Assembly (NCBI GenBank): GCA_963843745.1
Contig: CAWJLP010000021.1
Location: 682,001-746,000, forward strand
Direction of reading: 5' to 3'
Length of the DNA stretch: 64,000 bases
From: Trebonia sp963843745
Lineage (GTDB): Bacteria; Actinomycetota; Actinomycetes; Streptosporangiales; Streptosporangiaceae
This document shows, in pieces, positions 1 to 7,914 of the stretch (position 1 is its first letter; each line of letters opens with the position of its first letter). The translations under genes were made by a program, and so were the position numbers. A model generated the notes under the pieces. The model was not told the DNA's origin. It saw only the letters and a list, made by a program, of their open reading frames with translations, and made no database searches.

Positions 1-127
1 GCAGCCGCCTAAGCAGGGCGTGCCGCGCCGGGTCCAGGCCGCTGAGCTCGGCGTACGCCCTGGTGAGCTCGGGCTGCGGGTGGCGGTGGACCGGGAAGGC
101 GGACTGCACGGCGACGATCCTCGTCAT
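1..127 (-). CDS. Type III polyketide synthase, N-terminal 42 codons only (runs off window)
   Basis: Reading the minus strand from ATG at 127 gives a protein starting MTRIVAVQSAFPVHRHPQ, which then continues PELTRAYAELSGL and leaves the window after 42 codons. This is the typical opening of actinobacterial chalcone/stilbene-synthase-like (type III) polyketide synthases, which make alkylresorcinols, pyrones or quinone precursors from acyl- and malonyl-CoA. The catalytic Cys-His-Asn triad lies outside the window, so the family call rests on the N-terminus and the context. The start ATG overlaps the stop of the upstream UbiA gene (ATGA), which implies translational coupling. With the UbiA prenyltransferase and the divergent O-methyltransferase it suggests a small meroterpenoid or prenylated-polyketide pathway (inference). 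Confidence 0.7.
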   Translation of the reverse strand, partial: MTRIVAVQSAFPVHRHPQPELTRAYAELSGLDPARHALLRRL

Positions 128-951
128 GACGTCAGGGCTTCCCCGCCCGCGGCGAATACCACCACGTCGACGGCCGCGATGCCGAGCGCGGCGTAGAACG
201 GGACCCGGCCGGCGCCGCGGGCGCCGATCACGCCGAGCACGGCCGCGGCGGCAAGCCCGGCGATGGCGACCCATCGCCTGGCGTCGCTGGCCGCCAGCAC
301 CAGCAGCACGGACGCCGCCAGCAGCAGCACCAGCGCGGCGGCCCGTACCGCGCCGGGCCCCCACCGGGCGGCTACCTGCTGCGGCAGGCCCTTGACGCCG
401 GTGGCCTGGTCGCCCGCAAGGTCGGGCAGCACGTTGGCGAAGTGCGCGCCGAGGCCGACCAGCGCAGCCGCCGCCGTCACGGACCAGCGCGGCGCGGGAT
501 GACCGGGCAGCGTGCTGGCCGCGTACGCGGGAATCGGGCCGAACCCGGCCACGTACATGAGCCCGGACCAGGCCGTCGATTTCAGGCCGAGGTTGTACGC
601 CCACGCGGCGCCGATGACCACGACCAGGATGAGCAGCGTCGCCGGGCTGATGGCCAGCGCCATCGCGAGCCCGGCCAGCAGCGAGACGAAGGCCGCGATC
701 CACACCGCCCGCACGCTGATCGCGCCGGCGGCGATCGGCTTGTCCGTCCGGCCCGCCGCGGCGTCGCGGCGCGCGTCGCAGGCGTCGTTGGACCAGCCGA
801 CCGACAGCTGGCCCGCCAGCATGGCGGGCGCCGTCAGCACGGGGCCGATGCCGTGCGGCGCCGCCTCCGCCGCCAGCAGGGTCGCCATGGCCGTGATGGC
901 GAGCGACGGACCCGGGTGGCTGGCAATGATCAGTGCCCGCACGCGGTTCAT
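124..951 (-). CDS. UbiA-family membrane prenyltransferase
   Basis: 275-residue polytopic membrane protein. The first aspartate motif of UbiA enzymes is visible at residues 55-63 (NDACDARRD), followed by GRTDKP. A second aspartate motif (DLAGD) lies about two thirds along, between hydrophobic helices. Such enzymes bind Mg-prenyl diphosphate and transfer the prenyl chain to an aromatic or other acceptor in the membrane. The stop overlaps the ATG of the type III PKS by 4 bp, so the polyketide product is the likely acceptor (inference). It resembles the actinobacterial UbiA branch that accompanies type III PKS genes more than respiratory MenA or CtaB. The start ATG at 951 is 46 bp from the divergent methyltransferase. 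Confidence 0.85.
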   Translation of the reverse strand: MNRVRALIIASHPGPSLAITAMATLLAAEAAPHGIGPVLTAPAMLAGQLSVGWSNDACDARRDAAAGRTDKPIAAGAISVRAVWIAAFVSLLAGLAMALAISPATLLILVVVIGAAWAYNLGLKSTAWSGLMYVAGFGPIPAYAASTLPGHPAPRWSVTAAAALVGLGAHFANVLPDLAGDQATGVKGLPQQVAARWGPGAVRAAALVLLLAASVLLVLAASDARRWVAIAGLAAAAVLGVIGARGAGRVPFYAALGIAAVDVVVFAAGGEALTS

Positions 952-985
952 GGCAGAAACCCCCGGTCTGTCGGCTCGCAGCGCC

Positions 986-991
986 TACCTT
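986..991 (+). promoter_or_regulatory. Leaderless -10 element (TACCTT) of the methyltransferase gene
   Basis: TACCTT lies 6 nt before the GTG at 998. This is the spacing expected for an actinobacterial leaderless transcript that begins at the start codon. No Shine-Dalgarno sequence precedes the GTG. Confidence 0.5.
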
Positions 992-997
992 TGCAGT

Positions 998-2863
998 GTG
1001 AGGCTTGCATTGCGCGGTGCCAACCCGGCCGAGTGGCTGGCCCTGCTCGCCGGCGTCGTGCCCAGCCCCGCCGCCGAGGCCTGGGGCGGCATGGGGCTGT
1101 CCGGGATCCTCGTCGCCGCCGTGCGCTCCGGCGTCACGGCCCGGCTGGCGCAAAACCCCGCCACGGCGGCGGAGCTGGCCGCCGACCTTGACCTCGACCC
1201 GCTGCCCACCCGGCTGCTGCTCGACTGCCTGCGCTCGTCGGGCCACGTCACCGCCCGCGCAGGCCGCTACCAGCTCAGCCGCCGCTCGCGGCGCTGGCTC
1301 GACCCGGCGTCCGAGTTGTCGGTCGCGGAGTACGTCGCGGGAACCGCGGACTACTGGACCTGGTGGGCCGAACTCGACGAAGTGACCCGCGGCCGGCGGC
1401 CCGCCGGGTCGCACGGCGCGCCGCCCGACGACCCGTACTGGGAGCGCTACATCCGCGGTCAGCGCGAGCTCGCCAGGCTGAGCGCCGCGGAGGTGGCCAG
1501 GAAGCTGCGGCTGCCGTCAGGCGCGCGGCAGCTGCTCGACGTCGGCGGCGGCCACGGCCTGTACTCCACCGCGCTGTGCCGCCGCCACCCGGGGCTGACC
1601 GCGACCGTGCTGGACCTGCCGGGCAGCGCGGCGGTCGGCCGTGAGATCGTCGCCGCCGCCGGGATGGCCGACCGGGTGCGGTTCAGGGACGGCGACGCGA
1701 CTGCGGGCGACATGGGCGGCGGCGACTCGGACAGCCGCTACGACGCGGTGCTCTGCTTCAACCTCGTGCACCATCTGGCCCCGGACCAGATCCCCGCCCT
1801 GTTCGGCAAGGCCCGCGAGGCACTGGCGCCGGGAGGCACGCTGGCGGTGATGGATGCCTTCGCCGACCCGGGCCGCCGCGCGTCCGCGGCGGCGAACTTC
1901 CTCGGCCTGTTCGTCTACCTCAGCTCGGGCTCGCAGGTGCACACCCCCGCGCAGCTGCGCGGCTGGCTCCGCGAGGCCGGCTTCGGCGCCCCGCGCCGCG
2001 TCCGCGTGCTGCGCGTCCCAGGTCTGTCCCTGTACGTGGTCAAGAAGCAGTTAGCCGGGCAGTGTTCCCTAACTGGCGGGCAGTGTTCCCTAACTGGGCA
2101 GTGCTCCCCGTCCCGGAGGCGCCGGCTGGTCGTCCCCTGGCGGGCTGACCGGAACAGCCGCCGACGGCTGCGGCTGCGGCTTCGGTCCCACCACGGCGTT
2201 GAGCACCTGCGAGTTGGGCACGGACAGCACGCTGGCGCCGGTGTCGAGCCGCACGTAGGTGATGCCGATCTCCGTGACCGTGCCGGTCAGCTCCCCGCCG
2301 AGCGCCCCGGCCCGCAGCAGGATCGTGTCGCCGGCCCGGAACGGCCTGGCGAGCAGCAGCACCATCCCGGCGAACACGTTGGACATCGCCTGCTGCGCTG
2401 CGATCCCGACGATCACGCTGGTCAGCACCCCGCCGAGGAGCAGCTGGGTGACCGGGACGTGGAACAGCGCCAGCGTGATGGCCAGCGTGGCGAAGCCGCC
2501 GATCAGCAGCAGGAAGTACCTGACGACGGCGGCGTGCGCGGTGCCGACCCGCGGTTCGAGCACCGAACGGGCGTTGCGCGACAGCCCGTAGGTCGCGATG
2601 CTGGCGAACACGCAGAACGCCACGGCGGATGCCGCGGCGACGATCTGGTACGGCACTTGGTCGGAGCGGAAATAGGTCTCAAAGGAGCTGTGCGCCCACG
2701 CGGAGGTGATGGCGGAGGCGATCGCGAGGACGAGCGAGATGATCGACCACCACGGCCGCGTCTTTTCTTTTACCCGGGCCACCTGGACAGACAGGTCGAG
2801 GTCCGGCCCGTCTTGCACGTGCATGTCGCGTCCTCCACTCGCGCCGGGTACGGTCACGGCTGA
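998..2863 (+). CDS. SAM-dependent O-methyltransferase, frame open far past the family's end
   Basis: From GTG 998 (VRLALRGANPAEW) the first ~350 residues are a normal class I small-molecule methyltransferase. They comprise an N-terminal winged-helix dimerisation part, the SAM-binding motif DVGGGHGLY at residues ~179-187, a later aspartate in TVLDLPG, and the family's NLVHHL segment. Family similarity stops at about VVKKQ (position ~2052). No stop codon follows in frame until 2863, so the formal product carries a ~270-residue tail read antisense to mscS. The +1 frame has TAG at 2052-2054, and a 21-bp tandem repeat begins there. A late frameshift, or loss of the stop through repeat expansion, is the likely cause. 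It is divergent from UbiA/type III PKS and may methylate their product. Confidence 0.7.
   Translation: MRLALRGANPAEWLALLAGVVPSPAAEAWGGMGLSGILVAAVRSGVTARLAQNPATAAELAADLDLDPLPTRLLLDCLRSSGHVTARAGRYQLSRRSRRWLDPASELSVAEYVAGTADYWTWWAELDEVTRGRRPAGSHGAPPDDPYWERYIRGQRELARLSAAEVARKLRLPSGARQLLDVGGGHGLYSTALCRRHPGLTATVLDLPGSAAVGREIVAAAGMADRVRFRDGDATAGDMGGGDSDSRYDAVLCFNLVHHLAPDQIPALFGKAREALAPGGTLAVMDAFADPGRRASAAANFLGLFVYLSSGSQVHTPAQLRGWLREAGFGAPRRVRVLRVPGLSLYVVKKQLAGQCSLTGGQCSLTGQCSPSRRRRLVVPWRADRNSRRRLRLRLRSHHGVEHLRVGHGQHAGAGVEPHVGDADLRDRAGQLPAERPGPQQDRVAGPERPGEQQHHPGEHVGHRLLRCDPDDHAGQHPAEEQLGDRDVEQRQRDGQRGEAADQQQEVPDDGGVRGADPRFEHRTGVARQPVGRDAGEHAERHGGCRGDDLVRHLVGAEIGLKGAVRPRGGDGGGDREDERDDRPPRPRLFFYPGHLDRQVEVRPVLHVHVASSTRAGYGHG
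2048..2107. repeat. 21-bp tandem repeat, ~2.6 copies, at a convergent gene end
   Basis: The unit GGGCAGTGTTCCCTAACTGG plus C is at 2057-2077, repeated at 2078-2097, with a partial third copy from 2096. Read on the minus strand it supplies the last codons and TAG stop of mscS. CAGTTAG at 2048-2054 can pair with CTAACTG in either copy, so the element can also form a hairpin. It sits where the methyltransferase frame should have ended. Confidence 0.85.
2090..2824 (-). CDS. MscS-family mechanosensitive channel
   Basis: 244 residues from ATG 2824, chosen because GGAGG lies 7 nt upstream; a GTG at 2857 would add 11 residues. It has four predicted membrane helices in the first ~150 residues, then the MscS pore helix and beta domain with characteristic segments AAQQAMSNVFAGM, RPFRAGD and SVPNSQVLN. 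Members release osmolytes under membrane tension. The C-terminus is short and proline/glutamine-rich, and its final codons lie in the 21-bp tandem repeat shared with the 3' end of the convergent methyltransferase. The short length matches the compact actinobacterial members that lack the large C-terminal vestibule domain. Confidence 0.88.
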   Translation of the reverse strand: MHVQDGPDLDLSVQVARVKEKTRPWWSIISLVLAIASAITSAWAHSSFETYFRSDQVPYQIVAAASAVAFCVFASIATYGLSRNARSVLEPRVGTAHAAVVRYFLLLIGGFATLAITLALFHVPVTQLLLGGVLTSVIVGIAAQQAMSNVFAGMVLLLARPFRAGDTILLRAGALGGELTGTVTEIGITYVRLDTGASVLSVPNSQVLNAVVGPKPQPQPSAAVPVSPPGDDQPAPPGRGALPS

Positions 2864-2908
2864 ACGTAACCGTACCCGGCGGCGGCGGACTGGCGAGGAG
2901 CGGGCCGG

Positions 2909-3547
2909 TTAGGCCAGCAGCGGCCTGCCGACGGGGAGCCTGACCCGGCCGGCCATGCCGTTGGAGACGCCGGCCGCCGAAGCGTACCAGGCGCACAGCG
3001 CGGTGACGAGACCCACGTAACCGCCGAGCTGGACGGTGCCGGGGCTGTTGGCGAAGTTGCCGATGGCCAGGATGATCTCGGTGAGCTCAAGCGTCAGGAA
3101 CACGGCGAAGACCGCCATGTTCACCTGGGTGCTGAAGAGGAGCATGTAGGTGTTGAAGATCGCGAACGCGAGCAGGATCCACGCCTGGTCGTGTGTGAGG
3201 AACGCCGTTCCGAGGGCGACGGCGGGACGAGCTTGCCGCGCGACGAGCAGGACCCACAGGCCGAGGCCGATCCAGAAGGCGCCGTAACTGGAGAACGCCG
3301 TCGCGCCGAACACGTTCCTGTTGCGGAACTCCCACATGCCAGCCAGCAGCTGGGCGAGTCCGCCGTAGGCGAAGGCGTACCCGAGCCAGGCGTCGCCGGT
3401 GGCGTTTCCGTTCATCCAATGGGCGTTAGCGGCTGAAAGCAGGAACGTGGTAAGCGCGAACGCGGCCAGCCCGAGCGGTGCCGGGTCGGCGATGTGACCG
3501 GCCGCGGTAGCAGCCGGTTGTACGGCGCGGTCTTCACTGACACTCAT
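2909..3547 (-). CDS. GPR1/FUN34/SatP-family acetate transporter
   Basis: 212 residues with six predicted membrane helices. The N-terminal family signature appears as DPAPLGLAAFALTTFLLS (NPAPLGL in most members), followed by the WEF and SSYGAFW segments of succinate-acetate/proton symporters. Start at ATG 3547 is supported by GGAGG 4 nt upstream; an in-frame GTG at 3580 is also possible. That GTG overlaps (GTGA) the stop of a 12-codon ORF starting at 3615 that has its own GGAGGGA site, so an upstream-ORF effect on expression is conceivable. It is 70 bp downstream of the RCK ion-channel gene on the same strand. Confidence 0.9.
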   Translation of the reverse strand: MSVSEDRAVQPAATAAGHIADPAPLGLAAFALTTFLLSAANAHWMNGNATGDAWLGYAFAYGGLAQLLAGMWEFRNRNVFGATAFSSYGAFWIGLGLWVLLVARQARPAVALGTAFLTHDQAWILLAFAIFNTYMLLFSTQVNMAVFAVFLTLELTEIILAIGNFANSPGTVQLGGYVGLVTALCAWYASAAGVSNGMAGRVRLPVGRPLLA

Positions 3548-3617
3548 GTTGCCTCCGATGTTGGGGCCGCCCCCGGTCACGGTGGCCTGCTCCCGCCGCC
3601 TTCGACCGGGTGCATAT

Positions 3618-5390
3618 CTATTTTCTTCCCTCCTGGCCCATAGAGACCAGGTGGAAAGTTCCGCTCATAGCGTAACGCGCTGGTAAGCATTCTCGCGAGA
3701 CCCCGCGCGGGCGAAATAACCCGATAATCGCGCTTCCAGTGAGGAAGCGGGTCAGCCCGGCGCGCGTGGCGAGCACGATCACCCGGTCGCCCGCGGCGAG
3801 CAGGTAGCCGTGGTGCGGCGACCAGTGGAACTGTTGCGCGCCGCGCACCTGCAGCGCCAGCACCCGCGCCAGGCGGTCCTGCTCGAGGTCGGCCAGCGCC
3901 CGCCCGGCGATGTCCGAGCCGGCTTCTACCCGGACGTCCGCGATCAGCAGGACGTGCCGTCCTACCGCGATCGTGCGCAGCACCAGGTGCTCCAGCAGCG
4001 CGGCGGCGAAGGCAGGCGCCGCCATGTAGGAGACGCTGCGCGAGATGACGTTGCCCAGCGTCTTCTGGACCCGCTGGGCCAGGTCGTCGTCGCCGAGGCG
4101 CAGCACCAGCCGCAGGTCTTCGCGCATCGCCCGTGCCTGCAGCGCGGTCTCCAGGTTGACCATGTCGTTGCTCGTCACGGAGACGAGTGCGGCGGCGGTC
4201 TCCAGCCCCGCCGCCAGCAGCTTGTCTTCCAGGTAAGCCTCGCCGATCACCATCGGGAGGCTGAGCCTGCGCGCGAGCGCGACGCCCCTGGCTTCCGGGT
4301 CCCTGTCGATGCAGGCGACGTCGTAGCCCAGGTCGTGCAGCTCGCCGACCACACGGGTGCCGACGTTGCCGAGGCCGACGACGATGATGTGACCGCCGCG
4401 CGGCCGCGGCTCGCCGCGGATCTTCCCGGTCAGCCGGGCGCCGACGATGATCGCGGTCACGAGCGGGATCAGCGCCATGCCGTCGACGGTGAGGACCACC
4501 TGCGAGACCTTCTCAGCGCCGCCGAGCCTGGGGTTGGTGAGCGCGGAGCCGGTCATGTCCATCACGGTCAGGTAGACCGCGTTGCTCACCGGGTAACGGG
4601 CGACGAGCAGGCAGAAGCCCGCGATGACGGCCGCCAGCAGGATGGCGAAGACCAGCGCGAACTTGTTCCACGCGAGCCGCCACAGCATGCCGGCTGACGC
4701 GCGCACGGGGTGCCGCCGCCTGGTCAGCGGATCGCGCGGCGTGCCGTCAGCGACGGCGAGAACGAGGCCGCCTCCGTTCGACGAGGCGCTGTCCGGCGAC
4801 AGCGGCGGCAGCTCGTCAGGCGGTACCAGCTGGGTGGTGCCCGCCGGGTCGTCGGGCACCTCGAGCCCGCAGACCGCGTGGCCCGCGGGCACGTCGGCGT
4901 GGCGCGCCACGTACAGCGTGCGCCCGGATACCCGGATGTGGCTCGGGGTGGGCGAGCCGAGCGCGGCGGACACGAACGACGGCGCGGCAGTCTCGCTGCT
5001 CGACAGCACGGTGCAGTCGCGGAAGAAGCCGCGGATGTGCTGGCCGAGCCGCCGGTTGAACGCGGCGACGACGATGCGCAGCCCCGGGTTGAGCTCGTCG
5101 GCGCGCAGCGCGGCGTGGAAGTTGACGAGGTCGTCCGAGCCCACCAGGGCCAGGCCGCGTGCCGTCGCGATGCCCGCCTCGACGAAGGCGTCGCTGGTCA
5201 GCGCGGCAAGGCTGAGCACGGTGACCCCGGCGAGCGCGGTGATCTGCGGCCCGTAGTTCTTGGCCGGGTCCGGCAGGATGACGACGACGTCCTCGTCGTA
5301 GCGGGATGTCAGTTCTGAGGCGATGCGGTAGGCGAGTGAGCCGTCCCCGCAGACGATGAAGTGGTCCCCGGTCATAGGGAGCGCGGGCAT
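3618..5390 (-). CDS. Two-RCK-domain ion channel (TrkA-N, CASTOR/POLLUX-like)
   Basis: About 590 residues from ATG 5390 (MPALPMTGDHF); ATG 5375 is an alternative. There is an N-terminal Rossmann TrkA-N domain (HFIVCGDGSLAYRIA). The middle has two hydrophobic helices flanking a pore-like loop (DMTGSALTNPRLGG). A second NAD-binding RCK domain follows (HIIVVGLGNVGTRVV, then CIDRDPEARG and SNDMVNLETAL), and a TrkA-C-like end. This order (RCK, two helices, RCK) resembles CASTOR/POLLUX-type and calcium-gated potassium channels, so a ligand-gated cation channel is inferred. There is no Shine-Dalgarno before the start. It diverges from the DUF1707 gene with 57 bp between them. Confidence 0.8.
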   Translation of the reverse strand: MPALPMTGDHFIVCGDGSLAYRIASELTSRYDEDVVVILPDPAKNYGPQITALAGVTVLSLAALTSDAFVEAGIATARGLALVGSDDLVNFHAALRADELNPGLRIVVAAFNRRLGQHIRGFFRDCTVLSSSETAAPSFVSAALGSPTPSHIRVSGRTLYVARHADVPAGHAVCGLEVPDDPAGTTQLVPPDELPPLSPDSASSNGGGLVLAVADGTPRDPLTRRRHPVRASAGMLWRLAWNKFALVFAILLAAVIAGFCLLVARYPVSNAVYLTVMDMTGSALTNPRLGGAEKVSQVVLTVDGMALIPLVTAIIVGARLTGKIRGEPRPRGGHIIVVGLGNVGTRVVGELHDLGYDVACIDRDPEARGVALARRLSLPMVIGEAYLEDKLLAAGLETAAALVSVTSNDMVNLETALQARAMREDLRLVLRLGDDDLAQRVQKTLGNVISRSVSYMAAPAFAAALLEHLVLRTIAVGRHVLLIADVRVEAGSDIAGRALADLEQDRLARVLALQVRGAQQFHWSPHHGYLLAAGDRVIVLATRAGLTRFLTGSAIIGLFRPRGVSRECLPARYAMSGTFHLVSMGQEGRK

Positions 5391-5447
5391 GGGCAGATCA
5401 TAATGAAAGTGACCGGGTATTCTTAAATTATCGAGGGGGTTCCGGCC

Positions 5448-5927
5448 ATGGTGAGCGACAATTCGATCCGAGCGTCCGATGTGGATCGGGAAGTCGTCGT
5501 GGCCACGCTCAGAGACGCCTACACCGCGGGCAGGCTGACCCTGGAGGAGTTCGACGAGCGGACCTCCGCCGCCTACGCCAGCAAGACCTGGGGTGACCTG
5601 CGGAGGCTGACCGAGGACCTGCCATCCCAGCCAGTGCTCGGCTCCGACGTTCCCGGCCGCCGGCTGCCCTCCGCCGCCCTGCCCTCCACCGCGCTGTCCT
5701 CCACCGCGCTGCCCCCGCATCCCGAGCGGAACAACGGGACGATCCCGCCAGTCAGGCGCAGGCCGCGCGCGATCGCGTTCCTCCCGATCGTGACGCTGTG
5801 GCTGGTGCTCGCCCTCGCCAGCAGGAGCGCGCACGACATCGTCGCCCCCACCGTGGTGCTGGTTATGACGATCGCACTGCTTTCGTTCGGGCGCCGCAGG
5901 TTAAATCGCGTCGCACTCGGGCAGTAA
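5448..5927 (+). CDS. DUF1707 (SHOCT-like) membrane protein
   Basis: 159 residues. The first ~60 form the DUF1707 domain typical of actinomycetes, with RASDVDREVV, the AYTAGRLTLEEFDERT core and the closing LTEDLP. A linker with a 15-bp repeated unit (PSAAL, PSTAL, SSTAL) at about 5668-5712 leads to two membrane helices near the C-terminus. These small proteins often accompany membrane or cell-envelope genes, and their function is unknown. ATG 5448 follows GGGGGTT. It diverges from the RCK channel gene. Confidence 0.85.
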   Translation: MVSDNSIRASDVDREVVVATLRDAYTAGRLTLEEFDERTSAAYASKTWGDLRRLTEDLPSQPVLGSDVPGRRLPSAALPSTALSSTALPPHPERNNGTIPPVRRRPRAIAFLPIVTLWLVLALASRSAHDIVAPTVVLVMTIALLSFGRRRLNRVALGQ

Positions 5928-5953
5928 CCCGCGGCTACCTAGGCTAGTTCTTG

Positions 5954-5959
5954 TAAAGT
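5954..5959 (+). promoter_or_regulatory. Candidate leaderless -10 (TAAAGT) for the GT-C protein gene
   Basis: TAAAGT ends 7 nt before ATG 5967, and no ribosome-binding sequence lies in between. That fits a leaderless transcript. Confidence 0.4.
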
Positions 5960-5966
5960 CGGTGCG

Positions 5967-7523
5967 ATGCATGTAAACGACCGCGTCGCCCAGCCGGAGA
6001 CGGACGACGCCGCGCAGCCGGCCGCGGGTGCCCGTGGCGCCAGGGCGGCCGCCTGGCTGGGGCGGCTGATCCGCGCCAACTGGCCCTTCGTGATCGTGCT
6101 GGCCGTCGCAGCGGCGCTGCGGGTCGTGGTCATGCTCGGCTACCCGCCGGCGATGTTCTTCAACGACTCCTACAACTACATGACCAACGCGGTCACGAAG
6201 ACGCCGGACATCGTGCGGTCGAACGGGTACCCGTTCTTCTTGTACGCGCTGCTCCCATTCCACAGCCTGGCGCTCGTCACCGGCCTGCAGGCCGTGATGG
6301 GGCTGGCCATGGGCACCGGCATCTACGCCGTGCTCCGCCACCGGGGACTGCCGTGGTGGGGCGCGACCATCCCGGCCCTGCCGGTGCTCTTCGACGTGTT
6401 CGAACTGCAGCTCGAGCACATGATCGCCGCCGACGTGCTCTTCTACACGCTGATCACCGCGGCGCTCGTGCTGCTGTGCTGGTGGGACCGGCCGCCGCTG
6501 GCCGTCGCCGTGCTGGCCGGCCTGGCGATCGGGTACGCGGCGACCGTCCGGACGGTGGGCGAGCCGCTGCTCGTCATCGTGGTGCTCTGTATGCTGGCGC
6601 GCCGCATGGGCTGGCGTCGCATCGCCGCCACCGCGGTCGCGGGCGTGGTGCCGATCGCGGGCTACATGTTCTGGTTCCACATCCACACCGGGCACTACGC
6701 GCTCAACGAGTCGACGGGCACGTTCCTGTACAGCCGGGTGAGCAGCTTCTCCAACTGCGCGGTGATGAACCCGCCGGCCGATCTGCGGGCGCTCTGCGAC
6801 CCGAGGCCGCCGTCCAGGCGCCCCAATTCGCAGGAGTACCTCTGGTCGAACAAGACCCCGCTCGCAGAACTGACCGGCACCAACAATGTCAACCGTTTCA
6901 CCCCCAAGATCGAGTCGCTGACCATGCGGTTCGCGGAGCGTGCCATCCTCGCCCAGCCGCTCGGCTACGCGCGGGCGGTGGCAAAGGACACGCTGACCAC
7001 GTTCGGCTGGGCGCGGGTAAACGAGACCAACGCCATCGGGAACCTGGAGGGCTCTGGCACCAAGTTCCGTTTCGAGCCGAAGGCCTACATAACGCCGTTG
7101 CCCGACTGGGTAACCGGCAACAGCGCCAACGCCGCCGCCGCGCGGGACTTCGGCGGCGCGAGCTACGGGCAGCCGTCGGTGGTCCGGCCGTGGAGCACGT
7201 TCCTGCGGGTCTACCAGCGGGTCGTGTACCTGCCAGGGACGTTCCTGCTGCTGTTCGTGGTGGCCGGCGCCGTCGGCGTGGTGCTCGGCATCCGCCGCAA
7301 GACCCGCGTGCCTGGCACCGGCTGGGGCGGCCTCGGCCTGCTGCCCTGGCTGACCGGGATAGCGCTGATCGTGCTGCCGCCGATGACCGCGGGCTTCAGC
7401 TACCGCTACGCCCTGGCCGCGGTTCCCGCGATCTGCCTCGCGGCCGGACTTGGCTTCACCGGTCGCGAAAGTTTCATAACCTGGCTGCGTGACCACGGCC
7501 TTCTTGGGAAGACGGCCGTATAA
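5967..7523 (+). CDS. GT-C superfamily membrane glycosyltransferase-like protein
   Basis: 518 residues with a short polar N-terminus and about ten hydrophobic helices. The first extracytoplasmic loop carries an acidic FFNDSYNYM segment, comparable to the catalytic acidic motif of GT-C (ArnT/PMT-like) polyprenyl-phosphate-dependent glycosyltransferases. A large extracytoplasmic loop between helices 8 and 9 (residues ~240-420) contains two cysteines. The donor and acceptor cannot be predicted. Because the sequence departs from ArnT and PMT families, the assignment is to the superfamily only. It is followed after 23 bp by a DUF3040 gene on the same strand. Confidence 0.65.
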   Translation: MHVNDRVAQPETDDAAQPAAGARGARAAAWLGRLIRANWPFVIVLAVAAALRVVVMLGYPPAMFFNDSYNYMTNAVTKTPDIVRSNGYPFFLYALLPFHSLALVTGLQAVMGLAMGTGIYAVLRHRGLPWWGATIPALPVLFDVFELQLEHMIAADVLFYTLITAALVLLCWWDRPPLAVAVLAGLAIGYAATVRTVGEPLLVIVVLCMLARRMGWRRIAATAVAGVVPIAGYMFWFHIHTGHYALNESTGTFLYSRVSSFSNCAVMNPPADLRALCDPRPPSRRPNSQEYLWSNKTPLAELTGTNNVNRFTPKIESLTMRFAERAILAQPLGYARAVAKDTLTTFGWARVNETNAIGNLEGSGTKFRFEPKAYITPLPDWVTGNSANAAAARDFGGASYGQPSVVRPWSTFLRVYQRVVYLPGTFLLLFVVAGAVGVVLGIRRKTRVPGTGWGGLGLLPWLTGIALIVLPPMTAGFSYRYALAAVPAICLAAGLGFTGRESFITWLRDHGLLGKTAV

Positions 7524-7546
7524 CACCGCGGCACGAGGAGCCACCA

Positions 7547-7906
7547 TTGAGCCTGAACGCGCGTGAGCTGCGCACGCTGAGCCGGATATCCGAGGAACTC
7601 GCGAAGACGGCTCCCGCGCTGGTGTCGCTCCTGCACATCTTCAACCGGCTGACGTCTGGCGAAGACATGCCGTCGCGCCGCCCGCTGCGACGGCTGCGAC
7701 GACTGCGCAGAAAGCTGTCCACCACGGCGCTGACGTGGATGTTCGTGGGGATATGGAGCTGCGTCACCGCCGGAATGCTCGCGTTCGCCCTGGTCATGAC
7801 CTACACCGGCCAGACCAGCGGAGCGGGCGCGCAGAGCACCTGCACGGCATCGTCGCTCCTGCTGCCCGGGTGCGGCGGCAGCCAGGCGAAGGTCCCCGGG
7901 CGTTAG
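7547..7906 (+). CDS. DUF3040-family small membrane protein
   Basis: 119 residues from TTG 7547, preceded by GAGGAG at 6 nt. That ribosome-binding site decides the unusual start. The N-terminus (LNARELRTLSRISEELA, then APALVSLLHIFNRLTSGE) matches the DUF3040 family of actinobacterial proteins. A basic stretch (RRLRRLRRK) is followed by one clear membrane helix at residues ~65-88. The function is unknown. It is probably co-transcribed with the preceding GT-C protein and convergent with pgl, whose stop is 9 bp away. Confidence 0.75.
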   Translation: MSLNARELRTLSRISEELAKTAPALVSLLHIFNRLTSGEDMPSRRPLRRLRRLRRKLSTTALTWMFVGIWSCVTAGMLAFALVMTYTGQTSGAGAQSTCTASSLLLPGCGGSQAKVPGR

Positions 7907-7914
7907 CCAGTTAG

